DNA of 57,356 nucleotides from Methylobacterium isbiliense (lineage in GTDB: Bacteria; Pseudomonadota; Alphaproteobacteria; Rhizobiales; Beijerinckiaceae). The DNA lies in contig NZ_BPQQ01000044.1 of the NCBI RefSeq assembly GCF_022179325.1, positions 1 to 57,356 on the forward strand, in the 5' to 3' direction. The notes beneath the pieces are model-generated. The model was not told the origin of the DNA, did no database searches, and saw nothing but the letters and a program-made list of their open reading frames with translations. Shown piece by piece: positions 7,378 to 15,896 of this stretch. The translations under genes were made by a program, and so were the position numbers. Position 1 is the stretch's first letter, and each line of letters opens with the position of its first letter.

Positions 7378-9447
7378 ATGAGCGCAGCCGACACGCCCCA
7401 GAAGGCCGGCATCAGCGAGATCGACCAGCGCAGCATCGACACCATCCGCACGCTGACGATCGACGCGGTGCAGAAGGCGAATTCCGGCCATGCCGGCGCC
7501 CCGATGGCGCTCGCGCCCGTCGCTTTCACCCTCTGGAACCGCTACCTGCGCTACGATCCGGCGCATCCGACCTGGCCGAACCGCGACCGCTTCGTGCTCT
7601 CGGTTGGTCACGCCTCGATGCTGCTCTACGCCCTCATCCACCTCGCGGGGGTGGCTTCGAGCGACGGCGCCAACGTGCCGGCGTTGAGCCTCGATGACAT
7701 CAAGCGCTTCCGCCAGCTCGACAGCCGCACGCCGGGCCACCCCGAATACCACTTCACCACCGGCGTCGAGGTGACGACCGGCCCCCTCGGGCAGGGCGTG
7801 GCGAACTCGGTCGGCATGGCGATGGGCGCCCGCTACCTCAATGACCGGCTCGCCTACGGCGACCGGCCGCTGTTCGACTTCAACGTCTACGCCCTGTGCA
7901 GCGACGGCGACCTGATGGAGGGCGTCTCGGGCGAGGCGGCCTCGATCGCCGGTCACCTGCGCCTCGCCAACCTGTGCTGGATCTACGATTCCAACACCGT
8001 GACGATCGAGGGCCACACCGACCTCGCCTTCAGCGAGGAGGTGGCGACGCGCTTCCTCGCCTACGGCTGGCAGGTGCTGCGGGTCGCCGACGCCAACGAC
8101 GTGCACGCGCTGGCGGGCTCAATCGAGACCTTCCTGCAGTCGCAGGACCGCCCGACCCTGATCATCGTGAATTCGGTGATCGGCTACGGCGCGCCGACCA
8201 AGCAGGGCACCTCGAAGGCCCATTCCGACGCGCTCGGCGTCGAGGAGGTCAAGGGCGCCAAGCGCGCCTACGGCTGGCCGGAGGAGGCCGAGTTCCTCGT
8301 GCCGGACGGCGTCTACGAGAACTTCCGCGACGGGATCGGCGCCCGCGGCGCTGCCCTGCGGGCCGAGTGGGAGGCCCTGATGGCGGAGGTGCGCGCGGGC
8401 GACCCGGGCCTCGCCGCCGAGGTCGAGACCTACCTCAAGGGCGAGCTGCCCGCGGGCTGGGACGCCGACATCCCGACCTTCCCGGCCGACGCCAAGGGTC
8501 TCGCCACCCGCGAATCCTCCGGCAAGGTGCTCAACGCCATCGCGCCCCGGATGCCGTGGCTGCTCGGCGGCTCCGCCGACCTCGCGCCCTCGAACAAGAC
8601 CAAGCTCGACGGCGAGGCCGCCCTCGGCCCGTTCACGCCGGGCGGGCGCAACCTGCATTTCGGCGTGCGCGAGCACGCCATGGGCTCGATCGTCAACGGG
8701 CTCGGGCTGGTGGGCCTGCGCGCCTACGGGGCGACCTTCCTGGTCTTCTCCGACTACATGCGCCCGCCGATCCGCCTCGCGGCCCTGATGGAGCTGCCGA
8801 TCTTCCACGTCTTCACGCACGATTCGATCGGCGTCGGCGAGGACGGCCCGACCCACCAGCCGGTGGAGCACCTGCTGGCGCTGCGCGCCATTCCCGGGTT
8901 GATCACCCTGCGCCCGGCCGATGCCAACGAGGTGGCGGAGGCCTACCGGGTGATCATGGGCCTCAAGCACCAGCCCGCCGTGCTGGCGCTGAGCCGCCAG
9001 CCCCTGCCCACCCTCGATCGCAGCCGCTACGCGCCGGCCTCCGGTCTCGCCAAGGGCGCCTACGTGCTCGCCGATTGCGAGGGCACGCCCGATCTCATCC
9101 TGATCGGCACGGGCAGCGAGGTGCAGCTCTGCGTCGGCGCCTACGAGACCCTGACGGACGAGGGCGCGAAGGTGCGGGTCGTCTCCATGCCGTCCTGGGA
9201 GCTGTTCGAGCGCCAGGACGAGGCCTATCGCGAGAGCGTGCTGCCGCCCGCCGTCACGGCCCGGGTCGCGGTGGAGCAGGCCTCGGTGATCGGCTGGGAC
9301 CGCTACGCGGGCAGCGCCGGCACGATCCTGGGCATGCACACCTTCGGCTCGTCGGCGCCGATCAAGGATCTGCAGACGAAGTTCGGCTTCACCTCCGCCA
9401 AGGTGCTGGAGGCGGCGCGGGCGCAGCTCGCCCGGGTGAAGCGCTAG
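7378..9447 (+). CDS. tkt: Transketolase
   Basis: 689 aa, full length. The thiamine-diphosphate enzyme moves two-carbon ketol units in the pentose phosphate and Calvin-type sugar rearrangements. The TPP-binding motif is seen in GDGDLMEGVSGEA followed by CWIYDSN. The substrate/cofactor histidine region GHAGAPMALAP is at the N-terminus, the pyrimidine domain holds FGVREHAMGSIVNGL, and a C-terminal domain follows (MPSWELFERQ). It is probably co-transcribed with the GH15 gene. A strong hairpin follows the stop. Confidence 0.97.
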   Translation: MSAADTPQKAGISEIDQRSIDTIRTLTIDAVQKANSGHAGAPMALAPVAFTLWNRYLRYDPAHPTWPNRDRFVLSVGHASMLLYALIHLAGVASSDGANVPALSLDDIKRFRQLDSRTPGHPEYHFTTGVEVTTGPLGQGVANSVGMAMGARYLNDRLAYGDRPLFDFNVYALCSDGDLMEGVSGEAASIAGHLRLANLCWIYDSNTVTIEGHTDLAFSEEVATRFLAYGWQVLRVADANDVHALAGSIETFLQSQDRPTLIIVNSVIGYGAPTKQGTSKAHSDALGVEEVKGAKRAYGWPEEAEFLVPDGVYENFRDGIGARGAALRAEWEALMAEVRAGDPGLAAEVETYLKGELPAGWDADIPTFPADAKGLATRESSGKVLNAIAPRMPWLLGGSADLAPSNKTKLDGEAALGPFTPGGRNLHFGVREHAMGSIVNGLGLVGLRAYGATFLVFSDYMRPPIRLAALMELPIFHVFTHDSIGVGEDGPTHQPVEHLLALRAIPGLITLRPADANEVAEAYRVIMGLKHQPAVLALSRQPLPTLDRSRYAPASGLAKGAYVLADCEGTPDLILIGTGSEVQLCVGAYETLTDEGAKVRVVSMPSWELFERQDEAYRESVLPPAVTARVAVEQASVIGWDRYAGSAGTILGMHTFGSSAPIKDLQTKFGFTSAKVLEAARAQLARVKR

Positions 9448-9450
9448 GAT

Positions 9451-9471
9451 CCGCCGCCGGTCCGGCGGCGG
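9451..9471 (+). terminator. Hairpin after tkt
   Basis: Ten-base arms CCGCCGCCGG and CCGGCGGCGG around one base, directly after the tkt stop. It lacks a clear U-tract, so termination is plausible rather than certain. Confidence 0.5.
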
Positions 9472-9515
9472 TGATTCCGATCCGGTCGCCTTCGATGGCG
9501 GCCGGTCACGAAAAA

Positions 9516-9533
9516 GGGTGCCCGCGGGCACCC
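9516..9533 (-). terminator. Rho-independent terminator for the Gly/Tyr-rich gene
   Basis: GGGTGCCC/GGGCACCC hairpin. On the minus strand it is followed by a run of Ts (AAAAA at 9511-9515 on plus), so it terminates the minus-strand gene ending at 9558. Confidence 0.75.
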
Positions 9534-9557
9534 CTTCGATCGCTCATCTGCGGTCCG

Positions 9558-9872
9558 TCAGTAGCCGTAATCGTAAGGCCCGGGTGCGTAATAGCCGTAG
9601 GCCGGGGCGGGATAGTAGTAGCGCGGGGCCTGCGAGGCCGCGATCGCACCCCCGATGATGCCGAGGGCCGCGCCCGCGGCGAGCGCGCCGCCGACATTCG
9701 GGCCGCGGCGGTAGCCGTAGCCGCGGTAGCCCCGATGGCCGTAGCCGGCATATCCGCCATGATGGCCGTAGCCGCGGTAGCCGGGCCGGGCCTCGGCCGC
9801 GGGTGCGGCGAGCAGGGAGCCGGCGACGGCCGCGGCGAGAGCCGAGAGAGCCAACTTCTTCACGTTTACCAT
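9558..9872 (-). CDS. Small secreted Gly/Tyr-rich protein
   Basis: 104 aa from the second ATG (MVNVKKLALSALAAAVAG); an ATG three codons upstream is the alternative. A signal peptide ends at about AAEARP. The mature part opens with GYRGYG/GYGHRGY repeats, then a glycine-zipper-like segment (GGALAAGAALGIIGGAIAAS) that could insert in or lie on a membrane, and a Tyr/Pro-rich tail. This build is common in alphaproteobacterial cell-surface proteins of unknown function. It stands alone with its own terminator. Confidence 0.75.
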   Translation of the reverse strand: MVNVKKLALSALAAAVAGSLLAAPAAEARPGYRGYGHHGGYAGYGHRGYRGYGYRRGPNVGGALAAGAALGIIGGAIAASQAPRYYYPAPAYGYYAPGPYDYGY

Positions 9873-10117
9873 CCCTTGCACGTTTCGAGCCCCAGTAAAC
9901 GGCCAGGCTTCTGAACCGGGCCTGAACCGGGCGCAGCCGGATCAACCGGCGGATGATCGTCCTTCATTAGTGAGCCATCGCCGGGCGACCGCGGCATGCA
10001 GGCCTCGCCGCCGATCTGTCGTTCGGAATGCCTGGCACGACGCCGCGCCGGCGCGGCCGGATGCCGCGAAACGGGTCCCTGCGGCGGCGCGCGCACGGGC
10101 GACCGATTGACCCCGGG

Positions 10118-11455
10118 ATGGCCTCCGATCAAGGTGCCGCGTCCCCCACCCAGAGCATCCCGTCCGTGTTCGAACTCGCCGTCGCGCTGGTCCTGATCCT
10201 CCTCAACGGCGTCTTCTCCCTCTCCGAACTCGCCGTGGTCTCGGCGCGCCGGCCGCGGCTGCAGGTTTTGGCAGAACAGCGCAGGGCCGGCGCCCGGGCG
10301 GCGCTCGCCCTGGCGGAGGAACCCGGCCGCTTCCTGTCCACGGTGCAGATCGGCATCACGCTCATCGGCGTTCTCGCCGGGGCCTTCTCGGGCGCCGCCC
10401 TCGGCGAGCGGCTGACCGCTCTCCTGGGCGCCTGGGGGGTCTCCTCGGGGCTCGCCGAACCCCTCGGCTACGGCGTGGTGATCGGCGTCATCACCTATCT
10501 GTCGGTGGTCGTCGGCGAACTGGTCCCCAAGACCGTCGCCCTGCAGAACCCGGAGCGCATCGCCTGCCTCGTCGCCCCGGCGATGACGATGGTCTCGCGC
10601 GTGGCCGGCCCGGTGGTCTGGCTGCTCGACGCCTCGACCCGGGCGATCTTCCGGCTGGTCGGGCGCGGCGCGGAGGCGCCCGCCGGCGTCACCGACGAGG
10701 AGATCCGCGCGGTCGTGGCGGAGGCCGAGACGGCGGGCATCATCGAGACCCACGAGCGCGCCATGATCGGCGGGGTCCTGCGCCTGGGCGACCGCAGCGT
10801 GCGCGGGGTGATGACGCCCCGCACCGACGTGGCGTGGCTCGACCTCGACGACACGGACGAGGCGATCCGCGACACCCTGCTCACCACCACGCATGCCCGC
10901 CTGCCGGTCGGCCAGGGGGGGCAGGACGAGATCCTCGGCGTGGTCCAGGTCCGCGACCTGCTGCCCGACCTGATGCGCGGGCGGCCCCTGTCCCTGCGGG
11001 CGCATATCCGCCAAGTGCCGGTGGTGCCGGACCGGCTGAGCGCGCTCGACGCGCTCTCGGTGCTGCGGCGGGCCCCCGTGCCCTTCGCGCTCGTGCACGA
11101 CGAGTACGGCCATTTCGACGGCGTCATCACGCCGGCCGACATCCTGGACGCCATCGCGGGCGCCTTCCGGGCGGATACGGACGACCCGGATCCCGAGGCC
11201 GTCCGCCGCGAGGACGGGTCCTGGCTCCTGGCCGGCAGCATGCCGGTCGACGAGATGGCCGACCAGCTGCGCGTGCCGCTTCCGGCCCGGCGCGAGTACG
11301 AGACGGTGGCCGGCTTGGTGATCGACGCGCTGCGGCGTCTGCCGCGCACCGGCGAGGCCGTCGAGATCGGCGGCTGGCGCTTCGAGGTGGTCGACATGGA
11401 TGGCCGGCGGGTCGACAAGGTCCTGGCCCAGGCCCCGGCGCAAACCGAGGATTGA
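10118..11455 (+). CDS. CNNM/CorC-type membrane protein (hemolysin family)
   Basis: 445 aa from ATG 10118; the frame is open further upstream (10028) but that part is Arg-rich and atypical. Layout: DUF21/CNNM transmembrane domain (~10-200) starting FELAVALVLILLNGVFSLSE, a CBS pair (~215-335, with GVMTPRTDVAWLDLDD and HDEYGHFDGVITPADIL), and a C-terminal CorC_HlyC domain (~350-435). Family members are implicated in magnesium/cobalt efflux or tolerance; the hemolysin label is historical. It sits in the inner membrane with cytoplasmic CBS and CorC domains. Confidence 0.9.
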   Translation: MASDQGAASPTQSIPSVFELAVALVLILLNGVFSLSELAVVSARRPRLQVLAEQRRAGARAALALAEEPGRFLSTVQIGITLIGVLAGAFSGAALGERLTALLGAWGVSSGLAEPLGYGVVIGVITYLSVVVGELVPKTVALQNPERIACLVAPAMTMVSRVAGPVVWLLDASTRAIFRLVGRGAEAPAGVTDEEIRAVVAEAETAGIIETHERAMIGGVLRLGDRSVRGVMTPRTDVAWLDLDDTDEAIRDTLLTTTHARLPVGQGGQDEILGVVQVRDLLPDLMRGRPLSLRAHIRQVPVVPDRLSALDALSVLRRAPVPFALVHDEYGHFDGVITPADILDAIAGAFRADTDDPDPEAVRREDGSWLLAGSMPVDEMADQLRVPLPARREYETVAGLVIDALRRLPRTGEAVEIGGWRFEVVDMDGRRVDKVLAQAPAQTED

Positions 11456-11727
11456 TGCGGGCCGGCAGAACCGGCCGACACATCGCCGCGTCGCCTGCTG
11501 CACGCGTCATCGCCCCGCCTCCGCCAATCCCGTGGCGTGACGCCATCCCGGACCCTCTGCGACCGTTTCGCAGGGACCGGACACACCGTTTGACAAGCTG
11601 CGCCCCGCATGGGAGCGCACGGGCATGCCGTGCGTCAGGCCCCGTCCGCAACGTTACACGCCCTCCGGATCCGCGCGCCCCCGCACGGCGCCTCCGGCAG
11701 GTCCCTCCCCCACGCGTCGAGGGCGCG

Positions 11728-14337
11728 ATGGCCGCTGAGGTCGAGGCGGGCGGGCCGATGCATCTCGGCTTTCTCGACGGCGGCGGCGATCTTGGCGCGC
11801 TGATCCGCGGCCACGACTGGGCCGCGACGCCGCTCGGGACGCCCGGGACATGGCCTCAATCGCTGCGCTCGGCGCTCTCGATCTGCCTCCATTCCAGTTT
11901 CCCGACCGCGATCTACTGGGGGCCTGAGCTGCGCCTCCTCTACAACGACGCCTGGGCGCCGATCCCGGCCGAGCGGCACCCCTGGGCGCTCGGGCGCCCC
12001 GGCCGCGAGGTGTGGGCGGACATCTGGGACGTCGTCGGGCCGCACTTCGCCCGCGTGGTCGAGACCGGCACGGGATTCTCGACCTACGACCAGATGCTGC
12101 CGATGATCCGGCAGGGGGTCCGCCGGGAGACCTACTGGAACTACAGCATCACGCCGATCCGCGGCGAGGACGGATCGGTGATCGGCATCTTCAACCAGGG
12201 CCACGAGACCACCGACCGGGTCCTCGGCGAGCGCCGGAACCGGTTCGTCATCGAGCTGAGCGACCGCCTGCGGTCCCTGTCCGACCCGCAGGCGATCATC
12301 GCCGCGGCCCAGGAGGCGCTCGGCCGCTTCCTGCACGCCAACCGGGTCGGCTACGGCGAGGTCGACGAGACGGCGCGCTACTTCACCACGCGGCGCAACT
12401 GGACCGACGGGAGCGTGCCCTCGCGCGAGGGCATGCACGACCTCGCCGGGTTCGGCCCCGAGGTGCTGGCCTCCCTGCGCGCCGGCATTCCGCTGCTGGT
12501 CGCCGATGCGGCCCGCGACCCGCGCACCTGCGCCCCGGAAAGCCTCGCGGCCTTCGACGCGATCGACACCCGGGCCGCCATCACGGCCTCGCTGGTGAAG
12601 GACGGGCGCATGCGGGCGGCCCTCTACGTGCATGCGCGCACGCCGCGGCCCTGGACCGAGCACGAGACCGGGCTCGTGACCGAGGTGGCCGAGCGCACCT
12701 GGGCGGCGGTGGAGCGGGCCCGTGCGGAGAGCCGGCTGCGCGAGAGCGAGAACCGGTTCCGCACCATGTCCGACGACGCGCCGGTGATGTCCTGGATCAC
12801 CGATTCGTCGGGCGCCTGCACCTATCTCAACCGGCGCTGGTACGAGTTCACCGGCCAGACGCCCGCGACCGCGGAGGGATTCGGCTGGCTCGATGCCGTC
12901 CACCCGGACGATCGCGGCTGGTCGAGCGAGACCTTCCTGGCGGCCAACGCGCGGCGGGAATCCTTCCGCCTGGAGTACCGGCTGCGTCGCCGGGACGGGG
13001 CCTATCGCTGGGCGATCGATGCCGCCTCCCCGCGCTTCGGCGCGGATGGCGAGTTCCTCGGCTATTTCGGCTCGGTGATCGACATCCACGACCGCCGCCT
13101 CGCCGAGACGAGCCTGCGCGAATTGAACGAGACGCTGGAGAGCCGGGTCGCCGAGCGCACCGCCGAACTGATGCAGGCCGAGGAGGCGCTGCGGCAGGCG
13201 CAGAAGATGGAGGCGGTGGGTCAGCTCACGGGCGGCGTCGCCCACGACTTCAACAACCTGCTCACCATCATCCGCTCCTCGGTCGATTTCCTGCGCCGGC
13301 CGGACCTCGCCGAGGAGCGCCGCACCCGCTACGTCGAGGCGATCTCCGACACGGTGGACCGGGCCGCCAAGCTCACCGGGCAGCTCCTTGCCTTCGCCCG
13401 CCGTCAAGCCCTCAAGCCCGAGATGTTCGATGCGGCCGAGCGGCTGCGCAACGTCACGGACATGCTGCGCACCTTCGTGGGCGCGCGCATCACCGTGCGG
13501 ACCGAACTTGCCTGCGATCCGTGCTGCGTCGTGGCCGATGTCAGCCAGTTCGAGACGGCGCTGATCAACATGGCGGTGAACGCCCGCGACGCCATGGGGG
13601 GCGAGGGCGTGCTGACGATCCGGGCCGAGGCGGTGTCGGAGATGCCCGCGATCCGCAGCCATGCCGGCAGTGCCGGCCGGTTCGTGGCGGTGTCGCTCAC
13701 CGATACGGGCACGGGCATTCCGCCGGACCGGCTCACGCAGATTTTCGAGCCCTTCTACACCACCAAGGAGGTGGGCAAGGGCACCGGCCTCGGCCTTTCC
13801 CAGGTTTACGGCTTCGCCAAGCAGTCGGGCGGCGACGTCGCGGTGGCGAGCACGCTCGGCCGGGGCGCCACCTTCACCCTCTACCTGCCGCGGGTCGACG
13901 GGACCTGCCCGATCGACGGCGGCCCAGCCACCGGCGGCGAGGAGCCGGCCGAGCATGGAAGCGGGCGGCGGGTGCTGGTGGTGGAGGACAATCTCGACGT
14001 GGGCCGGTTCTCGACCCAGATCCTGCAGGATCTCGGCTACGAGACCGTGTGGGCGGTGAACGCCGACGAGGCGCTGGCCCTGCTCTCCGGCCCGGGCGGA
14101 TTCGATGCGGTGTTCACCGACGTGGTGATGCCGGGCATGAGCGGAATCGAGCTCGGCCAGGAGATCCGGCGCCGCCATCCCGACCTGCCGGTGCTGCTGA
14201 CCTCGGGCTACAGCCACGTGCTGGCCGAGGAGGGACGGCACGGGTTCGAACTGCTGCAGAAGCCCTACGCCGCCGACGAACTCTCGCGGGTGCTGCACCG
14301 GGTCATCCGCGCCCGGCGCCGCCGCGCGCCGGCCTGA
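11728..14337 (+). CDS. Hybrid sensor histidine kinase with receiver domain
   Basis: 869 aa from ATG 11728 (GAGGG upstream); ATG 11758 is an alternative. No signal peptide or TM is seen, so it is soluble. Order: N-terminal PAS-like region (~15-160, with HDWAATPLG and AIYWGPELRLLYNDAW), GAF (~170-330), PAS/PAC (~335-460), a short coiled coil, HisKA with phospho-acceptor His506 in GGVAHDFNNLL, HATPase (GTGIPPDRLTQIFEPF, GKGTGLGLSQVYG), and a C-terminal REC (~750-862) with its Asp in FTDVVMPGMSG near 798. This is the common Methylobacterium kinase type in which phosphate passes to the attached receiver. The stimulus is unknown and no partner regulator is adjacent. Confidence 0.92.
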   Translation: MAAEVEAGGPMHLGFLDGGGDLGALIRGHDWAATPLGTPGTWPQSLRSALSICLHSSFPTAIYWGPELRLLYNDAWAPIPAERHPWALGRPGREVWADIWDVVGPHFARVVETGTGFSTYDQMLPMIRQGVRRETYWNYSITPIRGEDGSVIGIFNQGHETTDRVLGERRNRFVIELSDRLRSLSDPQAIIAAAQEALGRFLHANRVGYGEVDETARYFTTRRNWTDGSVPSREGMHDLAGFGPEVLASLRAGIPLLVADAARDPRTCAPESLAAFDAIDTRAAITASLVKDGRMRAALYVHARTPRPWTEHETGLVTEVAERTWAAVERARAESRLRESENRFRTMSDDAPVMSWITDSSGACTYLNRRWYEFTGQTPATAEGFGWLDAVHPDDRGWSSETFLAANARRESFRLEYRLRRRDGAYRWAIDAASPRFGADGEFLGYFGSVIDIHDRRLAETSLRELNETLESRVAERTAELMQAEEALRQAQKMEAVGQLTGGVAHDFNNLLTIIRSSVDFLRRPDLAEERRTRYVEAISDTVDRAAKLTGQLLAFARRQALKPEMFDAAERLRNVTDMLRTFVGARITVRTELACDPCCVVADVSQFETALINMAVNARDAMGGEGVLTIRAEAVSEMPAIRSHAGSAGRFVAVSLTDTGTGIPPDRLTQIFEPFYTTKEVGKGTGLGLSQVYGFAKQSGGDVAVASTLGRGATFTLYLPRVDGTCPIDGGPATGGEEPAEHGSGRRVLVVEDNLDVGRFSTQILQDLGYETVWAVNADEALALLSGPGGFDAVFTDVVMPGMSGIELGQEIRRRHPDLPVLLTSGYSHVLAEEGRHGFELLQKPYAADELSRVLHRVIRARRRRAPA

Positions 14338-14338
14338 G

Positions 14339-14361
14339 GCGGACCGGCCCGAGCGGTCCGC
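14339..14361 (+). terminator. Hairpin after hybrid kinase
   Basis: GCGGACCG/CGGTCCGC arms with a 7-base loop, starting 1 base after the kinase stop. There is no U-tract. Confidence 0.4.
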
Positions 14362-14435
14362 ATCCGGGCGAGCAACCAACCTCCGCGAAGCACGTTGTGG
14401 GGGACCCGGATGTCCGCTCGGAGAGGAAGACCGTC

Positions 14436-15035
14436 ATGTTGACCCGTACGACCTGCGCCGCCGCCCTGCTGGCGCTCACCGCCGGTTTCGCCACCGCCCA
14501 GACGGCCGCGCCCCAGACCACCGCTCCCCAGCCGACCGCGCCCGCCCCCACGGCCCCGGCCGCGCCCGCCGCGCGCACCGACAACGCCATGAACGAGATC
14601 GATGCGGCCAAGGCGGCCAAGATCGGCTTGGCGCAGGCGCTCGCGACCGCCGAGAGCCAGGGCGGTCAGGGCCGCGCCATCGACGCCGATTTCGAGAAGG
14701 CCGAGGGCAGCACCCCCACGCATTGGGAGATCAAGGTCGTCTACCCGGACGGCAAGCTGGTCGAGCACTACATCAACGCCGACACCGGAGCGTTGATCAA
14801 GTCCGAGAACCAGCCATTCGAGCGCTACTTCACCCGGCTGAAGGTCAGCGACTTCCAGAACGCCAAGACCTCGCTGAAGGACGCCCTGGCAATCGCCGAG
14901 CAGAAGACCGGCGGCAAGGCCTTCGAGGCCGAGGTGGAGCGCGAGGGCAGCTCCGTCGTGTACGAGATCACCGTGGCGCTCGCCGACAAGACGCAGGAGA
15001 TCAAGATCGGCCCGGACGGCAACGTCGTGCAGTGA
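14436..15035 (+). CDS. PepSY-domain secreted protein
   Basis: 199 aa; ATG 14436 has a good upstream GAGAGGAAG. A signal peptide (~1-21, ending ATAQ) is followed by a low-complexity Thr/Ala/Pro linker (~22-47) and two PepSY repeats: ~60-125 (AQALATAESQGGQ...WEIKVVYPDGKLVEHYINADTG) and ~140-199 (DALAIAEQKTGGK...YEITVALADKTQEIKIGPDG). Such periplasmic modules are thought to inhibit or regulate secreted peptidases or bind peptides. The upstream kinase may share its transcript, but a hairpin separates them. Confidence 0.88.
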   Translation: MLTRTTCAAALLALTAGFATAQTAAPQTTAPQPTAPAPTAPAAPAARTDNAMNEIDAAKAAKIGLAQALATAESQGGQGRAIDADFEKAEGSTPTHWEIKVVYPDGKLVEHYINADTGALIKSENQPFERYFTRLKVSDFQNAKTSLKDALAIAEQKTGGKAFEAEVEREGSSVVYEITVALADKTQEIKIGPDGNVVQ

Positions 15036-15074
15036 GCCGGCGGGCGGGTGCCGCGCACGTCGCGGGCGCCCGCC

Positions 15075-15596
15075 CTACCGCTTGAGGCGGCGGATTGCCG
15101 CCTCGACCCGCGGGCTCGGCGCCGGGCCCGACGGGTCGTCGAGCCAGGAGCGCCGCCGCTCGATCAGGGTCGCGAGCCGGAGCGCCCGCTTCTCGCGCCG
15201 CGCGCAGTCGCAGGACAGGTCCCAGGGACCCTCGGGTCCGGGCCGTCCGCCATCCCCGTCGGCCAAGCTGGCGACCCACAGCACGGCGGCCAGCACGAGC
15301 AGCAGCGCGAGGCCGAGCGCCGGCCAGGCGAAGACCAGCCCCACCGAGAGCGCGACCGCGAGCTTGACGGCGAGCGACCCCGCGAGCTTCAGCTTCAGGA
15401 GCAGTGCCAGGGTGCCGACGGCGCCGGCGCCCCCGCGCACGCCGCGCAGGAGCCGCACCCGCCTCCGGCGCTTGGCGGCGAGCGCCTCCAGCCGGCGCAG
15501 CTCGCGCGCCACCCGGCGCGCCGTGCTGGTCCGCTCATCGCTCAGGCTCGGCGCGGTCGGCTGCACCACTCCTCCCTCGGGGTCCTCCCCCTGCAT
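15075..15596 (-). CDS. Hypothetical membrane protein
   Basis: 173 aa, not recognised. An Arg-rich basic N-terminal half (RRVARELRRLEALAAKRRRR, a likely helix) is followed by two or three hydrophobic segments between ~58 and 110 (LALLLKLKLAGSL, ALSVGLVFAWPALGLALLLV, AAVLWVASLA). A cytoplasmic-type tail contains CDCARREKRALRLATLIERRRSW. Codon composition is normal. It is convergent with the PepSY gene and divergent from the SWIM operon. Confidence 0.65.
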   Translation of the reverse strand: MQGEDPEGGVVQPTAPSLSDERTSTARRVARELRRLEALAAKRRRRVRLLRGVRGGAGAVGTLALLLKLKLAGSLAVKLAVALSVGLVFAWPALGLALLLVLAAVLWVASLADGDGGRPGPEGPWDLSCDCARREKRALRLATLIERRRSWLDDPSGPAPSPRVEAAIRRLKR

Positions 15597-15896
15597 GCGC
15601 CTGTCCTCGTGCAGAAGCGTATTGCTCCGTGCGGGAGTCGACGCAACCGGTCATTCCCCAAGAAGCAGGCCGCTTCGCCACGATGCGGCAGGACGAGTCG
15701 GCCACCAAAGCAAGCTGGACCGTTCCTTGCAGGCCGAACGGTGTCATGAAACTGAAATAATTTTAAGGATACCGTCTGGAAACATCCTGCATGTTCGGGT
15801 CGACAGGCCGAAATCGCCGGGAAAGTCTTGCGCCATGCGCTGCGTTGTCTAGAGTCTCGCAGCGCTACAGCCCCCCGCCGGACGACCTCCCGACGC
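15597..15896. other. Divergent intergenic region before the SWIM/MoxR operon
   Basis: About 300 bases without a gene. It contains the only AT-rich patch nearby (AACTGAAATAATTTTAAGG, ~15750-15768), so the promoter of the five-gene operon is probably here. No operator could be defined by eye. Confidence 0.4.

Noticed and set aside
5281-8106. Very long (941-codon) minus-strand open frame over the GH15 and transketolase genes
   Set aside because: It is His/Arg/Val-rich anti-sense composition typical of high-GC DNA. Both sense genes are unmistakable.
7896-9914. 672-codon plus-strand frame inside transketolase
   Set aside because: Arg/Gly-rich out-of-frame reading of tkt.
9544-9945. Alternative minus-strand frame overlapping the Gly/Tyr-rich gene
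   Set aside because: It is Arg/Pro-rich with no signal peptide; the 9558-9872 frame has a clear signal peptide and terminator.
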